Assembly (NCBI GenBank): GCA_052145775.1
Contig: JBKQNY010000173.1
Coordinates: forward strand, 1 to 28,637
Source of the DNA: CAVYPR01 sp052145775
Lineage (GTDB): Bacteria > Actinomycetota > Acidimicrobiia > Acidimicrobiales > RAAP-2
Length of the DNA: 28,637 nucleotides
Direction of reading: 5' to 3'
Made by a program: the position numbers and the translations under genes. Positions 1 to 8,124 of the stretch are shown here, piece by piece. Under the pieces are notes generated by a model. It searched no databases and had not been told where the DNA came from. It saw nothing but the letters and a program-made list of their open reading frames with translations. The stretch's first letter is position 1. Each line of letters begins with the position of its first letter.

Positions 1-3000
1 GGACCGATCACCGGGGGGACCTTGGTCACCCTCACAGGCAGCGGCTTCGTCTCGGGGGCCACCACGGTCACATTCGGCGGGACGGTCATCCCGGCCGGCT
101 CGGTGACCTTCGTAAGCAGCACCAAGATCAAGGTCACCTCACCGTCGCACGGAGCAGGCTCCGTGACAGTGAAGGCCACCACCGCCGGGGGGACCTCGGC
201 CTCCGGTGAGCACTTCACCTACGGCGGCCCGGCCATCCTCTCCTTCAGCCCGACAGCCGGCCCGACCGCCGGCGGCACCACGGTGACCATCATCGGCACC
301 GGGTTCACCGGGGCCACGGCCGTGCACTTCGGGACAAAGGCGGCGTCCAGCTTCCACGTGACAAGCGCCACAAAGATCAAGGCCGTGACCAAGTCCAACC
401 GGGCCGGCCTCGTGACAGTGACGGTTACCACGCCCGGCGGGACCGCCATCGCCGGCAACGACTACAGGTACGACCCGATACCGTTCATCACAAACTTCAC
501 ACCGACAGTCGGCACCACCGAGGGTGGCACCACCGTCGAGCTCACAGGCAGCGGCTTCGTCCCGGGGGCCACCACGGTCAAGTTCGGGACAACAACAGCG
601 GCCAGTGTGGTGGTGACAGCGACAAACAACAACCATCTCTTCGCCGTCACCAAGGCCCACCTCGCCGGGCCCGTCATGATCTACGTGAGCACGGCCGGTG
701 GGATGGGCACCTCCTCTACAAGCTTCACCTTCCTGCCGGTACCGACCCTGACCTCGGTCACACCGACGGCCGGGAAGGTCGCGGGCGGGACAGTGGTCAC
801 CCTGAGGGGCACCAACTTCGTCACAGGGGTCACCAAGGTCAAGTTCGGCGCGACAACAGCGACAAGCCTGACGGTGACATCCCCCACAAAGATCACGGCC
901 GTGACCGAGGCCCACTCGGCCGCCACGGTGACAGTGACCGTCACAGTCGCCGGCGGGAGCTCGAACGGCTTGCACTACGCCTTCGACCCGATCCCGACGC
1001 TCTCGGCGGTCACACCGTCGGCGGGCAAGCTCATCGGTGGGACAGTGATCACCCTGACCGGCTCAGGGTTCCGCACAGGGGCCACCACGGTCACATTCGG
1101 GACAGGCAACCACGGCACCACAGTCCACGTGTCGGCCACAACATCGCTCACCGTCAAGGCGCCGGGGCACGGGCCCGGCACCGTGACAGTGACCGTCACC
1201 ACCCCCGGCGGGACCTCGGGAACGAAGCACTACACCTACGACCCGATCCCGACCCTGTCGACGGTGACACCGTCGGCCGGCAAGGTCGCGGGCGGGACAG
1301 TGGTCACCCTGACGGGCACCGGGTTCCGCACAGGGGCCACCTCGGTGACATTCGGGACAGGCAACCACGGCACCACAGTCCACGTGACCGGCACAACCAC
1401 CCTCACCGTGACCACGCCCAACCACGGGCCCGCCACCGTGACAGTGACCGTCACTACCCCCGGCGGGACCTCGGGCACGAAGCACTACACCTATGACCCG
1501 ATCCCCACCCTGTCATCGGTCACACCGTCCGCCGGCAAGCTCGTCGGTGGGACGGTGGTCACCCTCACGGGCACCGGGTTCGTCACAGGTGCCACCTCGG
1601 TGAAGATCGGGACAACAACAGCGCACAGTTGGACGGTGACATCCCCCACAAAGATCGTGGCTGTGACCGAGGCACATACAGCCGCCACCGTCACAGTGAC
1701 CGTCACCACCCCCGGCGGGACCTCGAACCCCGAGCCCTACAGCTACGACCCGATCCCCACCCTGTCGACGGTCACACCGTCGGCCGGGAAGGTGGCGGGC
1801 GGGACAGTGGTCACCCTGACCGGCACCGGCTTCCGCACAGGAGCCACCTCGGTCACATTCGGGGCCGGAAACCACGGCACGACAGTCCACGTGTCGGGCA
1901 CAACGTCGCTCACCGTCAAGACCCCGAGCCACACGTCGGCCATCGTCACAGTGACCGTCACCACCCCCGGCGGGACCTCGGGCACGAAGCACTACGCCTA
2001 TGACCCGATCCCGACCCTCTCGGTGGTCACACCGTCGGCCGGCAGGCTCGTGGGCGGCACAGTGATCACCCTGACCGGCACCGGCTTCCGCACAGGTGCC
2101 ACCACGGTCACATTCGCTGCCGGTAATCACGGCACGACAGTCCACGTGCTCGGCACAACCAGCCTCACGGTCAAGGCCCCGAGCCACGGCTCCGGGCTGG
2201 TGACAGTGACCGTGACCACGCCGGGTGGGACCTCTGGCGCCAAGCACTACACCTACAGCCTGCCCCCGACCCTGACGGCGATCACACCGTCGTCCGGCAA
2301 GGTGGCAGGCGGGACAGTGGTCACCCTCACGGGCACCAACTTCCTCACAGGGACCCCCACGGTCACATTCGGGGCGGGGTACCACGGCACGACAGTCCAC
2401 GTGACCGGGACAACCTCGCTCACCGTCAAGACGCCGTCGCACACGGCCGCCACGGTGACAGTGACCGTGACCACGTCCGGCGGGACCTCGGGCGCCAAGC
2501 ACTACACCTTCGACCCGGTCCCGACCCTGTCCTCGATCACACCGTCGGCCGGCCCGCTGTCGGGCGGGACAGTGATCACCCTGACCGGCACCGGGTTCCG
2601 CACAGGGTCCACCACGGTCACATTCGGGGCCGGGAACCACGGCACCACAGTCCACGTGACGGGGACAACCACCCTCACCGTCAAGGACCCGGCCCACGCC
2701 GTGGGGACGGTGACAGTGACCGTGACCACGCCGGGCGGGACCTCGAGTCCCAAACCCTTCAGTTACGACGCGGTCCCGACCATCACCTCCCTCTCCCGGA
2801 CAGGCCCGTTGTCGGGTTACAACACGGTGACCATCACAGGGACCGGGTTCACCGGTGCGACCGTTGTCAAGTTCGCCACATTGACAGCCCAGTCCTTCAC
2901 CGTCAGGTCGTCCACCCAGATCATCGCCTACGCCCCCCCGCACGCGGCCGGGACAGTCCGGGTCTCGGTGACGACGCCCGGGGGGACCACGCCGTCCACC

Positions 3001-3546
3001 GTCAACGACATCTACAAGTACGTCTACCCGGTGCCGGTGGTCACCGGCGTGACGCCGGCCAGCGGCCCGGCGGCCGGTGGCACGGTGGTGACGGTGAGCG
3101 GTAGCGGCTTCACAGGTGCCACGGCGGTCTACTTCGGCACAACCAGGGTGACGACGACAATCACGGTCAGCGCCAGAGCGAACCAGCTCACGGTGAAGAG
3201 CCCGGCAGGGACCGCGGGCAACGCGGTCAACATTCGGGTGGTGACCCCCGGTGGGGAGAGCGCCGTCGTCTCGGGTGACACCTTCACCTACGGCCCGATC
3301 ATCACCTCGCTGTCGAGGTCAAGCGGCCCGGTGGGTGGTGGCACCAAGGTGACCATCACAGGGGCCGGGTTCAAGACAGTGCACAGCGTCAAGTTCGGCA
3401 CATCGACAGCCAAGACATTCACGGTGGTCTCCGCCACCCAGATCATCGCCACCTCCCCGGCACACGCCGCCGGCCAGGTGAGGATCTCGGTGACGACGGC
3501 TGCCGGGACGACGCCGGCCACCAACGCCGACCTGTACACATTCTAG
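1..3546 (+). CDS. Giant IPT/TIG-repeat secreted or surface protein (5' end missing)
   Basis: The frame is open to the first base, so this is the C-terminal part of a longer protein; the TTG at 22 lies inside a repeat and is not a credible start. About 14 tandem immunoglobulin-like IPT/TIG units of 84-88 residues can be read. Each has the pattern P.(I/L)(T/S)..(T/S)P..G...GGT.VT(L/I).G(T/S).F followed by a V.FG strand and a closing VT(V)TTPGGT...Y.Y segment. Units starting near 742, 994, 1249, 1504, 1756 and 2011 are very alike, indicating recent duplication. No LPXTG motif, transmembrane anchor or catalytic domain is visible; the protein ends inside the last repeat (ADLYTF). Such arrays usually act as adhesive stalks or spacers outside the cell. 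Threonine is often ACA here, unusual for so GC-rich a gene. The family call is firm; the role is inferred. Confidence 0.9.
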   Translation, partial: GPITGGTLVTLTGSGFVSGATTVTFGGTVIPAGSVTFVSSTKIKVTSPSHGAGSVTVKATTAGGTSASGEHFTYGGPAILSFSPTAGPTAGGTTVTIIGTGFTGATAVHFGTKAASSFHVTSATKIKAVTKSNRAGLVTVTVTTPGGTAIAGNDYRYDPIPFITNFTPTVGTTEGGTTVELTGSGFVPGATTVKFGTTTAASVVVTATNNNHLFAVTKAHLAGPVMIYVSTAGGMGTSSTSFTFLPVPTLTSVTPTAGKVAGGTVVTLRGTNFVTGVTKVKFGATTATSLTVTSPTKITAVTEAHSAATVTVTVTVAGGSSNGLHYAFDPIPTLSAVTPSAGKLIGGTVITLTGSGFRTGATTVTFGTGNHGTTVHVSATTSLTVKAPGHGPGTVTVTVTTPGGTSGTKHYTYDPIPTLSTVTPSAGKVAGGTVVTLTGTGFRTGATSVTFGTGNHGTTVHVTGTTTLTVTTPNHGPATVTVTVTTPGGTSGTKHYTYDPIPTLSSVTPSAGKLVGGTVVTLTGTGFVTGATSVKIGTTTAHSWTVTSPTKIVAVTEAHTAATVTVTVTTPGGTSNPEPYSYDPIPTLSTVTPSAGKVAGGTVVTLTGTGFRTGATSVTFGAGNHGTTVHVSGTTSLTVKTPSHTSAIVTVTVTTPGGTSGTKHYAYDPIPTLSVVTPSAGRLVGGTVITLTGTGFRTGATTVTFAAGNHGTTVHVLGTTSLTVKAPSHGSGLVTVTVTTPGGTSGAKHYTYSLPPTLTAITPSSGKVAGGTVVTLTGTNFLTGTPTVTFGAGYHGTTVHVTGTTSLTVKTPSHTAATVTVTVTTSGGTSGAKHYTFDPVPTLSSITPSAGPLSGGTVITLTGTGFRTGSTTVTFGAGNHGTTVHVTGTTTLTVKDPAHAVGTVTVTVTTPGGTSSPKPFSYDAVPTITSLSRTGPLSGYNTVTITGTGFTGATVVKFATLTAQSFTVRSSTQIIAYAPPHAAGTVRVSVTTPGGTTPSTVNDIYKYVYPVPVVTGVTPASGPAAGGTVVTVSGSGFTGATAVYFGTTRVTTTITVSARANQLTVKSPAGTAGNAVNIRVVTPGGESAVVSGDTFTYGPIITSLSRSSGPVGGGTKVTITGAGFKTVHSVKFGTSTAKTFTVVSATQIIATSPAHAAGQVRISVTTAAGTTPATNADLYTF
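742..2265 (+). repeat. Three-unit higher-order tandem duplication in the IPT/TIG array
   Basis: Units beginning at 742, 994 and 1249 (252, 255 and 255 bp) are followed by units at 1504, 1756 and 2011 with the same lengths. Both triplets open with a unit of the 'SPTKI.AVTEAH' subtype and continue with two units of the 'GNHGTTVHV' subtype. The two 762-bp blocks therefore look like one duplicated super-repeat rather than six independent units. Confidence 0.7.
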
Positions 3547-3561
3547 AAATCGGCGGTATCC

Positions 3562-3606
3562 AGCAGCCCGTCCACCTGCGGCACTGCCGCCGGTGGGCGG
3601 GCTGCT
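3562..3606 (+). terminator. Strong hairpin after the IPT/TIG gene
   Basis: AGCAGCCCG (3562-3570) pairs perfectly with CGGGCTGCT (3598-3606). The stem continues through a T-G pair and CCAC/GTGG, and an inner CGGC-ACT-GCCG hairpin caps it. It begins 16 nt after the stop codon. There is no T-tract, which is common for actinobacterial hairpin terminators. Confidence 0.65.
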
Positions 3607-3676
3607 CGGGTAGCGGGGGCGGATTCTCCGGCGACGACATGGCGGTCTCCCTCGTCGCGTGAGCGAGGGGCGTCTC

Positions 3677-4165
3677 ATGGCCGTTCCGTGCGCATGCTGC
3701 TCGGCGTCAGTCGACTGGTGGGTCAGACTGCGCTCACACCCGGAACTGCCGATCTGCCACAGCTGCCTGGACGGGCTCGACGCACAGCGCGACGGCCAGC
3801 TGCAACTGATGTCGGGCTCCTGGCTGGTGACGGGCTTCGATCCGATCTTCAAGGTTGCCCACGTGTCCAGGTCGGTTTCCTTTTACGAGCAGCTGGGGTT
3901 CAAGACCTCGTTGCACGATGACACGTACGCCTTCGCCCACCGGGACCGGGATCTGACGATCCACCTGGCACAGGCCGCCGATGGCGAGTTGCCCGGTGGC
4001 GGTTCCCTCTACCTCCACTGCCATGACGCCGACCGGGCGGCCGACGACTGGCGAGCAGCCGGCGTCGTCGTGGACGGCCCAAAGGACGAGGATTACCGCA
4101 GGCGGGAGGGCGCCGTGACGGATCCTGACGGCAACGTGATCCGCTTCGGGTCGGCCATACTCTGA
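3677..4165 (+). CDS. VOC-superfamily (glyoxalase/bleomycin-resistance-like) protein with N-terminal zinc ribbon
   Basis: The 162-residue product begins with a small CxxC...CxxC zinc-ribbon-like module (C5/C8 and C27/C30). A single VOC half-module of the bleomycin-resistance/dioxygenase type follows: FKVAHVSRSVSFYEQLGF opens it and DPDGNVIRFGS closes it. Known relatives bind drugs or catalyse metal-dependent isomerisations; no substrate can be named. The ATG at 3677 is preferred because GAGGGG (3665-3670) sits 6 nt upstream; an in-frame GTG at 3659 would bury that site. A 5-bp hairpin (4174-4191) follows the stop codon. The gene stands alone downstream of a terminator, so it should have its own promoter. 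The fusion of a zinc ribbon to a VOC fold is a little unusual and may be for protein or nucleic-acid contact. Confidence 0.8.
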   Translation: MAVPCACCSASVDWWVRLRSHPELPICHSCLDGLDAQRDGQLQLMSGSWLVTGFDPIFKVAHVSRSVSFYEQLGFKTSLHDDTYAFAHRDRDLTIHLAQAADGELPGGGSLYLHCHDADRAADDWRAAGVVVDGPKDEDYRRREGAVTDPDGNVIRFGSAIL

Positions 4166-4514
4166 GCACATCACCCGCATCGATTGGCGGGACCTGGTTG
4201 ACCACGGGGTTCCGCAGGAGCCGTCGTGCCGAGATCCCGTCGGTGGCGCCACCGTCGCCGCCCGTGGCCGAACCCCGGATCAGGGTGGGACATCGCGACA
4301 GCGTGCTCGGTGACCAGTCCGAGGGAAGTCCGTGGAGCTAGTGCCGACGTCGGCCATCGGTCAGTCGAGGATCGTCGGTCCGGCGAGGTGAGCATAGGGA
4401 TGGGCTGTCAGCGAACCGCGCCCGTCGGAGCCGGTGCCGACGACCCCCTGCCGTTCGAGTGCCAGCGGCACGTTGTCGGCCCAGGGAGCCGAGATCGAGG
4501 ACGTCGGGTGCAGC
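4166..4514 (+). other. Intergenic region with a perfect 14-bp palindrome
   Basis: Nothing here reads as a convincing gene; the frame open from 4226 runs out of frame through the next gene and has arginine-rich, shadow-like composition. A 5-bp hairpin at 4174-4191 may end the VOC transcript. CGGTGGCGCCACCG at 4241-4254 is a perfect 14-bp palindrome that could be an operator for the downstream kinase gene; this is unproven. Confidence 0.4.
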
Positions 4515-5441
4515 ATGGACCAACTAGCGTCCACGTCCAGGCACCTGCATGCCGTGAGCGTCGAACCCATGTCCCCGAACCTCCCTGGCGACCGCACATT
4601 CGAGACCATCGTGGCGAAGCTCGACCTCATCCGTGCTGCCGTCCTCGGCCACGGAGGCGAGGCATGGGTCCTCGCGCTCGGCGGGGACCGGGTGGTCCGG
4701 ATCCTGCATCCGGGAACCCCGAGTGGGGTACTCGTGCGGAGACAGGAGCTGGTCGACGAGCTGGCGCGGGCCAACGCAACGTTCCGGCTCCCCGAACTGG
4801 TCGAGGTCGGTGAGGAGGGCCGCCGCGCCTACGGCATCGAGCGCCGGCTGCCCGGACGATCGGTGCTGAAGGTGCTGCCCACGGTCGACGGCGACCGGCG
4901 GTCACGGCTCATCGAGAGCTACCTGGAGGCGGTGTCGACCCTCGGGGACCTGCATCTCGATCCGCGGGGATGGTACGGCGAACTCATGGGCCCCGATCCC
5001 CTGACCGCCCCCACGTGGCGCGAGTACCTCGCTCGCAGGGCGGCGGTGAGCCTGTCGAGGTTCCCCGGGTTCGCAGAGCTCGACCCAGAGGAGCTTGCCG
5101 ATCAGCTTCCAGAGCCCGCAGGACCTGCCTTCGTTCACCTGGATGCCTTCACCGGCAACGTCCTGACCGATGGCGACGCCATCACGGCGGTGATCGACGT
5201 CGGCACCACGAGCGTGGTCGGCGACCGTCGGCTCGACCCGCTGTCCGCCGTCGTCTACCTTGGCTCGCCCCGCATCACGCCGGTCGCCACCACCCGCGAC
5301 CGTCAAGTCGCCCTGGCCTGGCTGCGCGATGCCGGTCTGGCGGACTGGCTCGAACCAGCCCGGCGGTGGCTGGCGGCGTTCTGGACGTTCGCGGTGGACG
5401 ACGCCAACGTCATCGCGTGGTGTCGTAAAGTATTGGCGTAG
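4515..5441 (+). CDS. Aminoglycoside-phosphotransferase-like (APH) kinase
   Basis: A cytosolic small-molecule kinase-like protein of about 308 residues. The APH catalytic loop is visible as FVHLDAFTGNVL, giving H208, D210 (catalytic base) and N215, followed by VIDVG with metal-binding D228. This order is typical of the APH/choline-kinase fold. The N-lobe includes a GGDRVVRILHPG strand, in which the arginine or a later charged residue would replace the usual lysine, and the hinge-like YGIERRLPGRSV segment. Family members phosphorylate aminoglycosides, choline, homoserine or sugars; no substrate can be assigned and resistance should not be assumed. The start is uncertain: ATG 4515 is used here, ATG 4569 is also possible, and neither has a strong ribosome-binding site. 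The gene converges on the glycosidase gene, 108 bp away. Confidence 0.75.
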   Translation: MDQLASTSRHLHAVSVEPMSPNLPGDRTFETIVAKLDLIRAAVLGHGGEAWVLALGGDRVVRILHPGTPSGVLVRRQELVDELARANATFRLPELVEVGEEGRRAYGIERRLPGRSVLKVLPTVDGDRRSRLIESYLEAVSTLGDLHLDPRGWYGELMGPDPLTAPTWREYLARRAAVSLSRFPGFAELDPEELADQLPEPAGPAFVHLDAFTGNVLTDGDAITAVIDVGTTSVVGDRRLDPLSAVVYLGSPRITPVATTRDRQVALAWLRDAGLADWLEPARRWLAAFWTFAVDDANVIAWCRKVLA

Positions 5442-5549
5442 CTGCCCGCAGCCGGCGACCCTTGGCTCCAGCCACAGTCGGGTAGTTCTGCGATCGGCGA
5501 CTCCGGTCGGAGGACGACGAGCGGCCCGGGGAGGGGCGTACTCATCGGT

Positions 5550-7673
5550 TCAAGGGGTGTGGCGGAGCTGCACGGTGACCGACGTTGCGCCCGGAGCCAT
5601 CGTCACCGTGCCGGTGGCCTCGTCCACGTGCCCGTTCGAGGTCGACGACACGTTGTCGATGAACGACGGGAGGTCGAAGTGCACCTGGTGCGGGACATCG
5701 CCGTGCAAGACGAGCTTCACCGACTGGCCCTCGGGGGAGATCGTGAGGTCAACCCTGCCACCGTCGGTGGTCGGGAAGTGGGTGACGGTGATGGGTGCGC
5801 GACCCGAGAGCCAGCTGCCCGGTACCCCCTGTCCGACAATCAGCGTGCCGTTAGCCCTCTCTGCGGCCAGGGAGGCCAGCAGGACCCCGTTGGCACCCGA
5901 GATCCCCCAGGCGTGGGGCGAGGCACCTTGGCCCGCGGCAGGATGGTTGCCGATCCACGGCGTGCTCGGAGACGGGGCCGATGAGCTTTCCCACCACGAG
6001 TACGGCCCGCTCTGCGAGTGGTCGATCATGAACTCGTAGTTGAGGATCCCCTGGTCACGGTGGTTCTTGCTGGCCAGTCCGTCGGTTCCCATCCCGGCGT
6101 TGTAGCCGGTCGAGTAGTAGTCGCCGGGGAAGCCACCGGTGGTGTCCGGGGGGAGCTTCCCCTTCAGTCGACCGAAGCCGTAGTCGTAGGTGGCGTCGAC
6201 CATGGTGGCGCCGGGACCGCTGACCGGAGCCCCCAGGAGTGTCGCGTCCCACGCCCAGCTGCCCAGCGGCGACGTCCAGTTGGCGTCTTGTGGGTTCTTG
6301 CAGCGGTTGGCGGTGTTGGGCTGCACGATGGAGCACGGGAGGTAGTCGAGGTGGTACTGCTTGATCGTCGCCTCGAGCGTGGAGTTGGTGGCGGCAAGGA
6401 GACTGTTGTACTGCTGGGAGGCCCAGCTGGCCTCGGAGGCGTTCCCGATCCGTGTGGCGATGTAGCGGTAGGCGGCCAGGCCGACGAGGGCCTCGTAGTC
6501 GTCCGTGGTCCAGTAGCCGACGGAATCGATGTCGTTGGTCGCCAGCATGATGCCCCCGGGCCCGGTCCTGCCGGCGGCGATGTCGTGAGCCGCCGTCTCG
6601 ATGCTCGGCTGGTCAGCGCCTGCCGGGCCGTCGGTGGCGAAATTCTGCTCGACGGTCTGCACGTCCCCCGTCTTGAGGAGGTAGATGGCCCACGGGAGGG
6701 GATAGAGCCACGCCCCGTCCTGGTAGGCCTGTGTCGGCTGCGGTGTGATGACGTCGTCACGGACCGCCGTGAGGAGTGTCGCGGCTCCTGTGAAGTCGCC
6801 CAGCGTGAGGAGGTTGGTGAGGATTCCCACCGTGTCGTGGCTGAACTCGGTCTCGTAGCCGTTGACGCCGGTGTTGAGGTGGTCGCCACTGCGCGCGATC
6901 TGGGTGTAGATGAAGCCGCTGCGGTAGGCGTTCACGAGGCCGGCGTCGGGGACGTTGATCTGGGCGATGCCGGCGAGCTGCTGGTTCCAGTACTGCTCCA
7001 TGTGGGTGAAGTGCTCCGAGAACCCGCCCGCCGCGGCCAGTGTCGCTGTCGGAGGCCACGGGTAGCTGTTGCCGAAACGGTCCGCAGCCACCACGTAGTC
7101 GTGGTCGACGGTCGCGTGGGGTTTCACGGCATCGGGCGCCTGATTGAGGGGGACGAGGCCAGGCGAGGGATCGGGATTCGCTGTTACCGTGTGGCTCGTC
7201 TGGTTGTCGACGCTCACCCTGGCGTAGACGGCGACGTACGCATTGCCGCCGATCACGACCTTGTCGGCGAACTCGGTGATGGCAACGGTTGCCCCTGTCC
7301 GGTGGAACGTCGTGATCTGGGCCGGCAGGTACCCATCGGCGTCCTGCCAGGTCATCTTCGAGCCGTCGTAGATGCCGAACCCGTAGTTCTGATTCCGGAA
7401 GTCCTGGAGGAAGAAGACTCCGCCGAGACAGGTGATCGGGCTTGTACCGCTCCCGCCCCAACCGATCGTCGATGCACTGGCGAAGGCGCCCGTCCACGCT
7501 GTGGTTGTCTTGTTGTACGTGCAGTCGTACTTCGGTGTCGGGTCTGGAGCGGACGACGTCGCAGCCACGAGACGCAGGGCGGCCGAGGCCGGACCCGCAG
7601 TGGACCCCACGAGCAGCGGAGCAGCCGTCGACACGACCAAGGCCACCATTGCGAATCTGCGCACCCCGCCCAC
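5550..7673 (-). CDS. Secreted six-hairpin (alpha/alpha)6-barrel glycosidase-like protein
   Basis: The product of about 707 residues begins with a Sec signal peptide (RR, then a hydrophobic AMVALVVSTAAPLLVG core, then an ASA cleavage site). A beta-rich N-terminal domain precedes a helical domain with GYETEFSHDTVGILTNLLTLGDF and YPLPWAIYLLKTGD. Alternating helices with acidic residues at the barrel mouth are typical of six-hairpin glycosidases (GH15/GH63/GH78-like clans). A beta domain resembling the C-terminal domain of such enzymes closes the protein. It probably cleaves an extracellular oligo- or polysaccharide; substrate and GH family cannot be fixed by eye. The frame is open to a GTG at 7775, but that adds 34 non-signal-like residues. 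GTG 7673 places the signal sequence at the N-terminus and has CAGAAT 6 nt upstream, a possible -10 for a leaderless transcript; GTG 7664 is an alternative. Confidence 0.75.
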   Translation of the reverse strand: MGGVRRFAMVALVVSTAAPLLVGSTAGPASAALRLVAATSSAPDPTPKYDCTYNKTTTAWTGAFASASTIGWGGSGTSPITCLGGVFFLQDFRNQNYGFGIYDGSKMTWQDADGYLPAQITTFHRTGATVAITEFADKVVIGGNAYVAVYARVSVDNQTSHTVTANPDPSPGLVPLNQAPDAVKPHATVDHDYVVAADRFGNSYPWPPTATLAAAGGFSEHFTHMEQYWNQQLAGIAQINVPDAGLVNAYRSGFIYTQIARSGDHLNTGVNGYETEFSHDTVGILTNLLTLGDFTGAATLLTAVRDDVITPQPTQAYQDGAWLYPLPWAIYLLKTGDVQTVEQNFATDGPAGADQPSIETAAHDIAAGRTGPGGIMLATNDIDSVGYWTTDDYEALVGLAAYRYIATRIGNASEASWASQQYNSLLAATNSTLEATIKQYHLDYLPCSIVQPNTANRCKNPQDANWTSPLGSWAWDATLLGAPVSGPGATMVDATYDYGFGRLKGKLPPDTTGGFPGDYYSTGYNAGMGTDGLASKNHRDQGILNYEFMIDHSQSGPYSWWESSSAPSPSTPWIGNHPAAGQGASPHAWGISGANGVLLASLAAERANGTLIVGQGVPGSWLSGRAPITVTHFPTTDGGRVDLTISPEGQSVKLVLHGDVPHQVHFDLPSFIDNVSSTSNGHVDEATGTVTMAPGATSVTVQLRHTP

Positions 7674-7785
7674 GCTCTGATTCTGGCAGTTCACGACCCC
7701 GCTTGACGTTGCACCACCGACGACGGCCTCGATCCACAGCCCGACATCGTCGGGGACAGAACGCCGGAAGTCCACGGTGACCTGG

Positions 7786-7791
7786 TATTTT
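7786..7791 (+). promoter_or_regulatory. Candidate -10 box of the tRNA gene
   Basis: TATTTT lies 5 nt before the first tRNA base in otherwise GC-rich DNA, the right place for transcription to begin at or near the mature 5' end. No clear -35 is visible. Confidence 0.4.
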
Positions 7792-7796
7792 GCGGT

Positions 7797-7869
7797 GGGG
7801 CCGTAGCTCAGTGGTCAGAGCAGGGGACTCATAATCCCTCGGTCGTGAGTTCGATCCTCACCGGCCCCA
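7797..7869 (+). tRNA. tRNA with anticodon CAT (elongator Met, or Ile2 if lysidine-modified)
   Basis: A full cloverleaf folds: acceptor GGGGCCG/CGGCCCC, D stem GCTC/GAGC, and anticodon stem GGGGA/TCCCT around the 7-base loop CTCATAA (anticodon CAT). The T stem is GTGAG/CTCAC around TTCGATC, and the discriminator base is A. CCA is not encoded. The fully paired first base pair argues against an initiator tRNA. The loop is shared by elongator tRNA-Met and the tRNA-Ile2 that TilS converts, so identity is not settled by sequence alone. The 3' part of this gene is repeated three times downstream, marking it as an integration site. Confidence 0.92.
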
Positions 7870-7895
7870 CCCCCTGTTGACAAGGGATTACTGAC

Positions 7896-8020
7896 TCAGC
7901 TTGCTTCCTGATGTTGTCTGCCCATCAGGTGTCCCAACAGTTGGGCCAGGGCTCCTTGGACAGGCCGAGTCGCTGGCGGTAGGTGAGGACCCGGTCGCTG
8001 AACTCGACCTTCGTGGCCAT
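7896..8020 (-). pseudogene. Possible frameshifted remnant of a small helix-turn-helix (XRE-like) gene
   Basis: On the minus strand an ATG at 8020 gives MATKVEFSDRVLTYRQRLGL and then SKE, which resembles the first helix of an XRE/Cro DNA-binding domain. The frame then hits a stop at 7925. Shifting by one base gives ALAQLLGHLMG, the expected start of helix 2, running to a stop at 7896. One deleted base would explain the break. The rest of the domain is missing, so the gene is short as well as shifted. Lying just inside the left edge of the tRNA-anchored island, it could be what remains of an element's regulator or excisionase. Only about 40 residues support this, and the hairpin and palindrome overlap it, so treat it as tentative. 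Confidence 0.3.
7907..7929 (+). terminator. Hairpin downstream of the tRNA
   Basis: CCTGATG (7907-7913) and CATCAGG (7923-7929) form a perfect 7-bp stem with a 9-nt loop, 38 nt past the tRNA. It may terminate the tRNA transcript, or be part of an integrase-arm region, since the palindrome CCCAACAGTTGGG (7932-7944) follows at once. Confidence 0.4.
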
Positions 8021-8124
8021 GCGCACTATGACCGTCCCACTAGTGGCAGGCGGTTGAGCTTGTCGCTACAGCGGGGGGTCACCCGAATCGGGCTCACGTT
8101 CTGGGATGTGAGGACTGGGCGGAA

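Noticed and set aside
139..2943. Long minus-strand open frames opposite the IPT/TIG gene (up to 476 residues)
   Set aside because: Repetitive GC-rich codons keep the antisense frames free of stops; the products are low-complexity and match no fold.
4226..4813. 195-residue plus-strand frame
   Set aside because: Arginine-rich shadow composition; its second half overlaps the kinase gene, whose catalytic motifs are clear.
4515..5441. Antibiotic-resistance gene
   Set aside because: The APH fold alone does not show aminoglycoside specificity, and there is no resistance-gene context.
6018..7706. 562-residue plus-strand frame opposite the glycosidase gene
   Set aside because: Antisense shadow; the minus strand has a signal peptide and recognisable helical repeats.
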